Positions 1 through 5,856 of a stretch of DNA of 7,583 nt are shown in pieces. The first letter of the stretch is position 1. Each line of letters starts with the position of its first letter. The DNA is from Sediminibacterium sp. (GTDB taxonomy: Bacteria; Bacteroidota; Bacteroidia; Chitinophagales; Chitinophagaceae): assembly GCA_030158535.1 (NCBI GenBank), contig JAOASV010000215.1, forward strand, positions 1-7,583, in the 5' to 3' direction. The notes below the pieces were generated by a model. The model saw only the letters and a program-made list of their open reading frames with translations. It ran no database searches and was not told the DNA's origin. A program made the translations under genes and the position numbers.

Positions 1-846
1 GGCTAGTACTACGCCGCCTTTTGCCGTACCGTCTAGCTTGGTAATGGATAAAGCCGTTACCTCGGGGGTTGCGGTAAACTGCTTGGCTTGTTCGAGGGCA
101 TTTTGACCTGTAGAGCCATCCAGCACCAGCATTACCTCGTGTGGGGCACCCGGTATTACTTTTTGAATAACGCGCTTGATTTTGCCCAGCTCATCCATAA
201 GGTGGAGCTTGTTGTGTAAACGACCGGCGGTATCAATAATTACCACGTCGGCATTTTTTGAAACGGCACTTGTTACAGTATCAAAAGCTACGGCGCTAGG
301 ATCGGCACCCATAGTTTGCTTAACAATTGGAACACCTACGCGCTCACTCCAAATGGTAAGCTGCTCGGTAGCGGCTGCTCTAAAAGTATCAGCGGCTCCA
401 AGTACTACCTGGTTACCTGCCTTTTTATAATTGTTGGCTAGTTTACCAATGGTGGTGGTTTTGCCTACCCCATTAACACCAACCACTAAAATGACATAGG
501 GTTTTTTGCCAGCCGGAATGGTAAAATCTTTGTATTCAGGCTCTGGAGCATCTACCAGTATTGCTTCAATTTCTTGTTGCAATAGAGTGTTTAACTCATT
601 AGTATTCAAGTATTTGTCTTGCTTAACTCTTTTTTCTATCCTTTCAATAATTTGAATGGTGGTTTCCATCCCAACGTCGGCACCAATAAGTGCTTCTTCG
701 AGGTTATCTAATACTTCGTCATCAACGGTGCTCTTGCCCGCAATGGCTTTTGTGATTTTAGCAAAGAATCCTTCCTTGGTTTGTTGCAAACCCTGGTCTA
801 AACTCTCCTTCTCTTTGATTCCAAAAAGCTTTCCTAAAAATCCCAT
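1..846 (-). CDS. ftsY: Signal recognition particle receptor FtsY (C-terminus cut off by window edge)
   Basis: FtsY is the SRP receptor GTPase. It docks SRP-bound ribosomes at the inner membrane for co-translational insertion of membrane proteins. The frame is open from ATG at 846 to base 1, giving 282 residues; roughly 35 more would be expected for the family. Seen: an amphipathic N-terminus (MGFLGKLFGI), a helical N domain (about 15-100), P-loop GVNGVGKTT (123-131), the SRP-GTPase insertion-box region with DTFRAAATEQL (153-163), G3 motif DTAGR (205-209) and G4 motif TKLD (269-272). The DTFRAAA plus DTAGR combination separates SRP GTPases from other G proteins, and the N-terminus fits FtsY rather than Ffh, which would have a C-terminal M domain. 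There is no long acidic A domain. The gene lies 79 bp after the DUF4295 gene, in the same direction, with a terminator-like hairpin between. No Shine-Dalgarno is seen; the start was chosen because it gives the expected N-terminus. Confidence 0.96.
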   Translation of the reverse strand, partial: MGFLGKLFGIKEKESLDQGLQQTKEGFFAKITKAIAGKSTVDDEVLDNLEEALIGADVGMETTIQIIERIEKRVKQDKYLNTNELNTLLQQEIEAILVDAPEPEYKDFTIPAGKKPYVILVVGVNGVGKTTTIGKLANNYKKAGNQVVLGAADTFRAAATEQLTIWSERVGVPIVKQTMGADPSAVAFDTVTSAVSKNADVVIIDTAGRLHNKLHLMDELGKIKRVIQKVIPGAPHEVMLVLDGSTGQNALEQAKQFTATPEVTALSITKLDGTAKGGVVLA

Positions 847-864
847 AGTACTAATTTGACGTGT

Positions 865-902
865 AAAAATACAAAAAGCCTTCCCGATGAGGAGAAAGCT
901 TT
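865..902 (-). terminator. Candidate intrinsic terminator or attenuator between DUF4295 gene and ftsY
   Basis: Read on the minus strand, the stem starts AAAGC and closes GCTTT (outer 5 bp). It continues through two G-U wobbles, two A-U and two G-C pairs with one bulged C, around the loop TCATC. The T-rich tail TTGTATTTTT follows at once. It lies after the DUF4295 stop and 18 bp before the ftsY start, so it would end or thin out the r-protein transcript before ftsY. The pairing was done by eye; the tail is interrupted by G and A, so termination may be partial. Confidence 0.55.
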
Positions 903-925
903 ATGAATAACTTTAAGTATTGAAA

Positions 926-1099
926 CTATTTCTCTTTTAAGAAATCAGTCACTTTGTCTTTGTGAACAATGTTTTCTTTAAAAGTATAGGCACCAGTTTT
1001 AGGGCTTCTTACAGCCTTAATAACTTTAGTCCAGTTTTTAGCTTCTGCAGAAGCCTTAAGATCTTTTACTTTCGCGTTTTTCGATGCAGCTTTTGCCAT
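926..1099 (-). CDS. DUF4295 family small basic ribosomal protein (probable bL38)
   Basis: A 57-residue, very lysine-rich protein. It starts MAKAASKNAKVK and contains the block RSPKTGAYTFKENIV (31-45), which I recognise as the conserved core of the Bacteroidetes-restricted DUF4295 family. It ends in a short acidic/basic helix (VTDFLKEK). The ATG at 1099 begins only 2 bp after the rpmG stop codon, so translational coupling is likely. Position directly after rpmB and rpmG, small size and high charge all point to a 50S subunit component. From memory, structural work on a Flavobacterium ribosome described an extra large-subunit protein named bL38, and I believe it is this family; that identification is recall, not something the sequence proves. 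No membrane segment, signal peptide or metal-binding cysteines are present. Confidence 0.9.
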   Translation of the reverse strand: MAKAASKNAKVKDLKASAEAKNWTKVIKAVRSPKTGAYTFKENIVHKDKVTDFLKEK

Positions 1100-1101
1100 G
1101 A

Positions 1102-1284
1102 CTATTTAATTTCTTTATGAACAGTTACTTTTTTCATGATTGGGTTAAATTTCTTTAACTCCATACGCTCAGGCGTATTCTTCTTGTTTTTTACAGTGAT
1201 ATAACGGCTTGTACCAGCAAGACCTGTAGCCTTGTGCTCTGTACACTCCAAAATAACCTGTACTCTATTGCCTTTTCTTGCCAT
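1102..1284 (-). CDS. rpmG: 50S ribosomal protein L33 (bL33), cysteine-poor form
   Basis: Encodes 60 residues beginning MARKGNRVQVILECTEHK, the usual bL33 opening. It continues with TSRYITVKNKKNTPERMELKKFNP features (about 25-48) and ends KKVTVHKEIK. bL33 sits near the E site of the large subunit. Only one cysteine is present (C14), so this is the zinc-independent C-minus type, lacking the paired CxxC motifs of zinc-binding L33. It follows rpmB after 30 bp and is followed by the DUF4295 start after 2 bp, the standard Bacteroidetes order. Length is normal and nothing looks broken. It is probably expressed from the promoter in front of rpmB. Confidence 0.97.
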   Translation of the reverse strand: MARKGNRVQVILECTEHKATGLAGTSRYITVKNKKNTPERMELKKFNPIMKKVTVHKEIK

Positions 1285-1314
1285 TGTATTGGTCGTTTAC
1301 TTTGTTATTGTAAA

Positions 1315-1551
1315 TTAGATTTTAGTTCCCTTTAATCTCAATTCTTTGATTACGGAAGCTAAACCATTTTTGTTAATCGTTCTTAATGCATCAGTTGACA
1401 CCTTTAGGTAAACCCAACGGTCTTCTTCAGCGAAAAAGAAACGCTTTTTCTGTAAATTAGGTAAGAAACGACGCTTTGTTTTGATGTTAGAGTGTGAAAC
1501 ACTATTTCCAACAATCGGCTTTTTACCTGTAACTTGACATACTCTTGCCAT
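1315..1551 (-). CDS. rpmB: 50S ribosomal protein L28 (bL28)
   Basis: Encodes 78 residues starting MARVCQVTGKKPIVGNSVSH, the typical bL28 N-terminus. A basic loop follows (KTKRRFLPNLQKKRFFF, about 25-40), then the C-terminal segment LKVSTDALRTINKNGL. bL28 is a structural protein of the large subunit needed for proper 50S assembly. It has a single cysteine (C5) and no CxxC pair, so it is the zinc-independent type, like the L33 next to it. It is the first gene of an apparent rpmB-rpmG-DUF4295 transcript, with a good Bacteroidetes-type promoter about 22 bp before its start. The leader would be short (roughly 15-20 nt), leaving little room for a leader-based control element. Confidence 0.97.
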   Translation of the reverse strand: MARVCQVTGKKPIVGNSVSHSNIKTKRRFLPNLQKKRFFFAEEDRWVYLKVSTDALRTINKNGLASVIKELRLKGTKI

Positions 1552-1573
1552 GACTCTATTTTTTTCGGGACGG

Positions 1574-1603
1574 CAAAGGTAAGGAAATGCTTCAAATTAC
1601 CAA
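1574..1603 (-). promoter_or_regulatory. Promoter of the rpmB operon
   Basis: On the minus strand, TACCTTTG (1581-1574) matches the Bacteroidetes -7 consensus TAnnTTTG exactly. TTG (1603-1601) sits 19 nt upstream as a -33 element. The box ends 22 bp before the rpmB ATG, predicting a short 5' leader. It has both elements at normal spacing and is the best promoter match in the window, as expected for an r-protein operon. Confidence 0.75.
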
Positions 1604-1677
1604 TACTAAAATCCCTTTTTTTAATTAATTTATCTGTTGCGGGTTATTTACACCCTATTTTATTCATTTTCAGCTAC

Positions 1678-3303
1678 TTAGCTATACATCTCTGTCCTCA
1701 ATTCTTGCACGCGCTTGTCTTCCATGTACTCATCAAAAGTCATTAATCGATCAATAATGCCTTTTGGCGTCAACTCAATGATACGAGTTGCCACAGTTTG
1801 CATAAACGTATGATCGTGAGAAGTTAAGAGTACTACACCTGGGAAACTGATACATCCTTCGTTAAAACTTTGGATACTTTCTAGGTCGAGGTGGTTGGTA
1901 GGCTGATCGAGTACAATAAGGTTTGGATTTTGAAGCATCATACGGCTTACCATACAACGCACTTTTTCTCCTCCACTTAATACATTGGTTTTTTTCATGA
2001 TATCGTCACCACTAAACAACATCTTCCCTAAAAAGCCCCTGATAAACGGCTCATCAGCGTCTGTTACGTGCGCAGGTACATATTGTCTCAACCAATCCAT
2101 AAGGGTTAAACCTTCCGTAAAAAATTCCCCATTTTCTACGGGTAAATATGCTTTAGTGATGGTCGTACCCCACTCAAACTTACCTGCATCCGGAACCGTA
2201 ATTTCATTGATTGCATCAAAGAAATGCGTTACCGCAGACGGATCCTTACTAATGAAAGCAATTTTCTCGTTTTTGTTAACGCTAAAAGTTACTTTATCAA
2301 AAAGGGTTCTACCATCCACCGTTTTTTTCAAATTCTCCACGTTCAAAATCTGATTTCCTACCTCTCTAAGTGGTTGGAAAATGATACCTGGATATTTACG
2401 ATTTGAAGGTTCAATTTCTTCGATGGTTAATTTTTCAAGTGCCTTTTTTCTAGAAGTTGCTTGCTTACTTTTAGAAGCATTGGCGGAGAATCGGGCAATG
2501 AAATCAATAAGCGCTTGACGCTTCTCTTCTACTTTTTTATTCTTATCATTTACTTGTCTACTCATTAATTGAGAAGACTCGTACCAGAAAGTATAGTTAC
2601 CCGTAAAGGTTTTAATTTTTGCACGGTCAACGTCTGCAACGTGCGTACACACTGTATCTAAGAAGTGTCTGTCGTGACTTACAACCAGTACAATGTTTTC
2701 GTATTCTGCTAAAAAGTTTTCTAACCAACCAATCGTTTCGATGTCTAGACCGTTGGTAGGTTCATCCAGTAATAAGATATCTGGGTTGCCGAATAATGCT
2801 TGCGCTAATAGCACACGCACTTTCATATTTGATGGTATGTCCTGCATAAGACTTGCATGCATATCATCTTTAATACCTAAACTACTAAGTAGTGTTGCGG
2901 CGTCACTTTCTGCAGTGTAACCACCCATTTCACCAAACTCTGCCTCCAACTCTCCTGCTCTTAAACCATCTTCTTCAGAAAAATCTGCTTTGGCATAAAT
3001 TTCTTCACGCTCGTGCATCACTTCCCACATTTTTTTGTGACCCATGAGCACGGTATTTAACACCGTACAGGTATCAAATTCAAATTGGTTTTGCTTTAAA
3101 AAGCTCATACGCTCACCTGGCGTAATATCTACGGTTCCTTTGTTGGGTTCAATTTCTCCACTAAGGATTTTTAAAAAAGTAGACTTACCAGCACCATTGG
3201 CACCAATAACGCCATAACAATTCCCTTTAATAAAATTGATATTTACTTCGTCAAAAAGTACACGCTTACCGTAAGCGAGGGTAATATTTCTAGCACTAAT
3301 CAT
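1678..3303 (-). CDS. ABC-F family ATPase (YbiT/YkpA-like ribosome-associated factor) with one degenerate ATP site
   Basis: A soluble protein of 541 residues with two ABC domains and no membrane segment. ABC-F proteins bind the ribosomal E site and act on stalled or initiating ribosomes. NBD1: Walker A GANGAGKST (34-42), an arm insertion (about 90-130), a signature region reading DIPSNMKVR (155-163) instead of LSGGx, Walker B LLLDEPTNGLD (177-187) and H-loop H210. A charged helical linker follows (about 245-300), the P-site tRNA interaction motif region. NBD2: the Walker A position reads ISKDPSAVTH (351-360), lacking the Gly-Lys-Thr core; the signature LSGGE (442-446) is intact; Walker B reads VLDQPTNHLD, with Q467 in place of the catalytic Glu; H-loop H496. 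The start is ATG at 3303: an in-frame TTG at 3330 overlaps the likely -7 box, and related proteins begin MIS. Overall match is to the YbiT/YkpA branch; there is no evidence for antibiotic resistance. The gene follows tsaD after 101 bp. Confidence 0.93.
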   Translation of the reverse strand: MISARNITLAYGKRVLFDEVNINFIKGNCYGVIGANGAGKSTFLKILSGEIEPNKGTVDITPGERMSFLKQNQFEFDTCTVLNTVLMGHKKMWEVMHEREEIYAKADFSEEDGLRAGELEAEFGEMGGYTAESDAATLLSSLGIKDDMHASLMQDIPSNMKVRVLLAQALFGNPDILLLDEPTNGLDIETIGWLENFLAEYENIVLVVSHDRHFLDTVCTHVADVDRAKIKTFTGNYTFWYESSQLMSRQVNDKNKKVEEKRQALIDFIARFSANASKSKQATSRKKALEKLTIEEIEPSNRKYPGIIFQPLREVGNQILNVENLKKTVDGRTLFDKVTFSVNKNEKIAFISKDPSAVTHFFDAINEITVPDAGKFEWGTTITKAYLPVENGEFFTEGLTLMDWLRQYVPAHVTDADEPFIRGFLGKMLFSGDDIMKKTNVLSGGEKVRCMVSRMMLQNPNLIVLDQPTNHLDLESIQSFNEGCISFPGVVLLTSHDHTFMQTVATRIIELTPKGIIDRLMTFDEYMEDKRVQELRTEMYS

Positions 3304-3327
3304 AAGATGAATCAGGGTTTGAGGGCG

Positions 3328-3335
3328 CAAAATTA
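3328..3335 (-). promoter_or_regulatory. Candidate -7 box for the ABC-F gene
   Basis: The minus strand reads TAATTTTG, an exact match to TAnnTTTG, ending 24 bp before the ATG at 3303. A clear TTG-type -33 element is missing at normal spacing; only TTTA is near the right place. It would give the ABC-F gene its own promoter in addition to any read-through from tsaD, and it argues against the upstream TTG start, whose codon lies inside the box. Confidence 0.45.
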
Positions 3336-3404
3336 CAATTAAAGCTGCAATAAATCCGCTAAAATAAATGGGCGAAATACGGGGTCAAACTACAGCGTGG
3401 CGTT

Positions 3405-4424
3405 TTACGCCCAAACTGCCCGCGCACTAGGGCTCGCGTCCAAACTTGTAAACTGACCTGCTAAATACTGATAATAAGCGGTTATAGCAATCATGCCAGC
3501 GTTGTCTGTGCAGTATTCGAATGGAGGCACAAAAGGCTCCCATTTGTACTTTTTACCGGCTTCTACTAGCGCGTTTCTAAGGCCACTATTGGCGCTAACG
3601 CCACCAGCAATACAAACCTGCTTAACACCGGTTTGAACCACTGCTTTTTGAAGTTTCTTAATTAAAATAGTGACAATGGCGTGCTGCACAGAGGCACATA
3701 AATCGTTTAAATTGGCTTCTATAAAACTAGGCTCCTGCTTTTGTAAAAAATATAAAATGGAGGTTTTTAGTCCGCTAAAGCTAAAATTGAGTTCTGGAAT
3801 TTGAGGTTCTGCAAATTTAAAAGCGGTTGGATTGCCGGCTTTTGCATACTTATCTATTAGTGGCCCTCCAGGGTAAGGAAGCCCCAATAATTTTGCTGAT
3901 TTATCAAAAGCCTCGCCGGCTGCATCGTCGATGGTTTCACCAATAATTTTGAGATTGGTTGGACTGTTTGCCAGTACAATTTGCGTATGACCACCACTAA
4001 CTGTTAAACATAAAAATGGAAAACTTGGACGGTGTTCCGGAATTAAATTAGCCAGCACATGCGCCTGCATATGATGCACGGCAATGAGTGGTTTTTGTAA
4101 ACTAAGTGCTAATGATTTTGCAAACTGCGCGCCTACGAGCAAACTTCCTATTAAACCAGGAGCCTGCGTAAACGCAATGGCATCAAGCTTTTGAAGGCGC
4201 TCTGCACTAGTAAGAGTTTCAGGAAATGCTTTTTGCAATGCCGTATCTACAACGGGAACAATATTTTGCATGTGTGCCCTACTCGCAAGTTCTGGCACCA
4301 CACCACCAAAGGTTTCATGCACGGTTTGGTTGGCAATAAAGTTGGATAAAATAGCCCCATCTACACATACAGATGCAGATGTTTCGTCACAAGAAGATTC
4401 GATAGCTAAAATGGTTACCGCCAT
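3405..4424 (-). CDS. tsaD: tRNA N6-adenosine threonylcarbamoyltransferase TsaD (Kae1/Gcp family)
   Basis: TsaD transfers the threonylcarbamoyl group from threonylcarbamoyl-AMP to A37 of tRNAs reading ANN codons (t6A). It works with TsaB and TsaE in the cytoplasm; neither partner is in this window. The 339-residue length is normal. The ASKHA-fold motifs appear in order: ESSCDET (9-15), HHMQAH (117-122) with the metal ligands H118 and H122, SGGHT (143-147), DDAAGEAFDK (166-175), YPGGP (184-188), FSFSGLKT (214-221), GGVSAN (274-279) and TDNAG (306-310) with the third metal ligand D307. No key residue is missing. The ATG at 4424 lies 15 bp after the stop of the ABC permease gene and I see no promoter between them, so the two are probably co-transcribed. 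No Shine-Dalgarno is visible. Confidence 0.98.
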   Translation of the reverse strand: MAVTILAIESSCDETSASVCVDGAILSNFIANQTVHETFGGVVPELASRAHMQNIVPVVDTALQKAFPETLTSAERLQKLDAIAFTQAPGLIGSLLVGAQFAKSLALSLQKPLIAVHHMQAHVLANLIPEHRPSFPFLCLTVSGGHTQIVLANSPTNLKIIGETIDDAAGEAFDKSAKLLGLPYPGGPLIDKYAKAGNPTAFKFAEPQIPELNFSFSGLKTSILYFLQKQEPSFIEANLNDLCASVQHAIVTILIKKLQKAVVQTGVKQVCIAGGVSANSGLRNALVEAGKKYKWEPFVPPFEYCTDNAGMIAITAYYQYLAGQFTSLDASPSARAVWA

Positions 4425-4430
4425 AAATAC

Positions 4431-4454
4431 TGGTTCTAATTATTTGGTTCTAAT
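4431..4454. repeat. 10-bp direct repeat across the permease stop codon
   Basis: TGGTTCTAAT occurs at 4431-4440 and again at 4445-4454, with the permease stop codon overlapping the end of the first copy (4440-4442). It looks like a small 14-bp-period duplication at the permease/tsaD junction. The second copy codes for the last permease residues; the first lies in the 15-bp gap. No function is evident. Confidence 0.6.
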
Positions 4455-5687
4455 GGCAACCACCGGATCCATTTTTGCAGCAATAGATGCTGGAATAATA
4501 CCCGATACGATTCCCAAAATAATACAAATACTTAGGGCCAAAAATACAATATTAGGTGCGATAAATATAGGGAAAGGTAGCACGGCACTTAAACCCATGG
4601 CGAGTAACCAAACCAGTAACAATCCAAACAGGCCGCCTAGAATACACAGGAACGCACTTTCTAATAAAAACTCAGTTAAAATAGTACGGCGTTTTGCTCC
4701 AAGAGCTTTTTTAAGACCAATTTGACTGGTTCTTTCACGCACCGTTACAAACATAATATTAGCCACGCCAAATGCGCCTACAATTAAACTTAAGCCTGCA
4801 ATAGCCCATCCACCAGCGGTTACTTTACCAAAAAAGCCACCCACAACTTCACTAAACTGGGCCACATCGTTACAAGAAAAATTATCTTCGGCACTAGGGC
4901 TTAACCTGCGTAGTTGACGCATTACGCCACGCAACTCTTCGGCTAAAGCTGCAGAGGAAACACCAGGCTTACCCTGCACCATAATAAATGGACTAGCAAT
5001 ATCTGGATTGTATACACCCGAAAAATAACGGTATGTGGTAATTAAACATTCATCAAAATTAAAGCCGCCAATAAAACTTTGACCCTGCTTTTTAATAACG
5101 CCTACAATATTTAAGTGTTTTCCGTTGTAGGTAATTTGCTTGCCTACCGCTTTTTGAGGGCCGCCATATAATTCGTCTGCAACTAAACTTCCTATAACTG
5201 TTGACGTTGTTCCTCTAGTAAACTCAGATTCGTTCAAATAGCGTCCAGCAGCGATTTCTAGGGTTTGTATGTTGTTAAAATCTTCGGTGATTCCATACAA
5301 ACTTACGTTACTTAATATGTTGTCTTTATAACTTGCATTTACGTTAGTAGAACTGAAAAAAGAAGTGTTGGCAGCAAGGTCACATTTTGCTTTAACAAAA
5401 CGCATTTCCTCAATTTTGGGCACCGGACGTTTTACAAATTTCCACCAAGGATAATCGGGGCCACCAGAATAACTCCATTTGTCGATATATATGGTATTGT
5501 TACCAAAAGCTTTGATATCATTTTGCACTTTGCGCTCTAAGCTATCTACGGTAGCAAGCACACCAATGATACAAAAAATACCAATGGTAATTCCAAACAA
5601 AGAAAGGAATGTACGGAGCTTATTAACCCTAAGTTCCTGAACAGCCATTCTAAAACTATTCCATAATATCCCGAATAACTTAAACAT
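4440..5687 (-). CDS. ABC transporter permease, MacB/FtsX family
   Basis: A 415-residue inner-membrane protein with MacB-type topology. It has a short cytoplasmic N-terminus, TM1 (about 23-45), a large periplasmic domain (about 46-285, MacB_PCD type) and three C-terminal helices (about 290-315, 342-368 and 378-400, FtsX type). Between TM2 and TM3 lies the coupling segment RERTSQIGLKKALGAKRR (317-334), which in this family contacts the ATPase. The C-terminus MDPVVAIRTK is typical. Such permeases work with a separate MacB/LolD-like ATPase in mechanotransmission, efflux or lipoprotein handling; the substrate cannot be told from sequence. No ATPase gene is adjacent: the next gene downstream is tsaD, 15 bp away, and upstream is the divergent sdhC. 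The start at 5687 gives the usual MF-x-RMA-like opening; an in-frame ATG at codon 14 is an alternative. A TATTTTTG box lies only 4 bp before the start. Confidence 0.93.
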   Translation of the reverse strand: MFKLFGILWNSFRMAVQELRVNKLRTFLSLFGITIGIFCIIGVLATVDSLERKVQNDIKAFGNNTIYIDKWSYSGGPDYPWWKFVKRPVPKIEEMRFVKAKCDLAANTSFFSSTNVNASYKDNILSNVSLYGITEDFNNIQTLEIAAGRYLNESEFTRGTTSTVIGSLVADELYGGPQKAVGKQITYNGKHLNIVGVIKKQGQSFIGGFNFDECLITTYRYFSGVYNPDIASPFIMVQGKPGVSSAALAEELRGVMRQLRRLSPSAEDNFSCNDVAQFSEVVGGFFGKVTAGGWAIAGLSLIVGAFGVANIMFVTVRERTSQIGLKKALGAKRRTILTEFLLESAFLCILGGLFGLLLVWLLAMGLSAVLPFPIFIAPNIVFLALSICIILGIVSGIIPASIAAKMDPVVAIRTK

Positions 5688-5691
5688 GGTC

Positions 5692-5699
5692 CAAAAATA
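5692..5699 (-). promoter_or_regulatory. Candidate -7 box for the ABC permease/tsaD transcript
   Basis: The minus strand reads TATTTTTG, an exact TAnnTTTG match, ending 4 bp before the permease ATG at 5687. If used, transcription would begin at or next to the start codon, giving a leaderless or nearly leaderless mRNA. I see no TTG at the usual -33 distance, so the call is tentative. Chance occurrence in AT-rich DNA is possible. Confidence 0.35.
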
Positions 5700-5705
5700 C
5701 AGTTC

Positions 5706-5719
5706 TTAATGGTTAATGG
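5706..5719. repeat. Tandem 7-bp repeat in the divergent intergenic region
   Basis: TTAATGG occurs twice head to tail (5706-5712 and 5713-5719), just upstream of the candidate permease -7 box. It falls about where a -33 region or an activator site would lie. No known operator is recognised. It could also be chance in AT-rich DNA. Confidence 0.4.
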
Positions 5720-5817
5720 GGGCTCTTTTTATGTAAACGGCGATTATACTGTTTAAAGATGTGTATTAGTCCTGCGAAAAAAGTTGCTCGATTAGAGAAA
5801 GGCATCGTTTCCTGTGC

Positions 5818-5825
5818 TATTTTTG
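5818..5825 (+). promoter_or_regulatory. Candidate -7 box for the sdhCA operon
   Basis: TATTTTTG matches TAnnTTTG exactly and ends 31 bp before the sdhC ATG, predicting a leader of about 25 nt. A short dyad brackets it: GTGC (5814-5817) and GCAC (5825-5828). No TTG lies at normal -33 spacing; the nearest, at 5784-5786, is too far (31 nt). The same box sequence faces the other way at 5699-5692. Confidence 0.5.
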
Positions 5826-5856
5826 CACCGATTTTAAAAAACACAAAACGTTCATT

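Noticed and set aside
1641..1655. Short inverted repeat GGGT/ACCC just after the ABC-F stop, considered as a terminator
   Set aside because: Only 4 bp of stem with a 7-nt loop, and no T-run follows in the minus direction; not enough to call.
1985..2920. Plus-strand open frames opposite the ABC-F gene
   Set aside because: They are antisense shadows of a well-supported coding sequence, and their translations show no family motif.
1678..3303. Antibiotic-resistance ABC-F (Vga/Lsa/OptrA type)
   Set aside because: The arm insertion, linker and Walker features fit the housekeeping YbiT/YkpA branch, and it sits among core translation genes without mobile elements.
3402..3416. GGCGT/ACGCC hairpin overlapping the tsaD stop codon, considered as a terminator
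   Set aside because: A 5-bp stem with a 3-nt loop and no T-tract after it; it partly lies in coding sequence.
5709..5756. 15-codon open frame in the divergent intergenic region, considered as a leader peptide for sdhC
   Set aside because: It ends about 60 bp before the predicted sdhC promoter box, so it would not be on that transcript, and its length is expected by chance.
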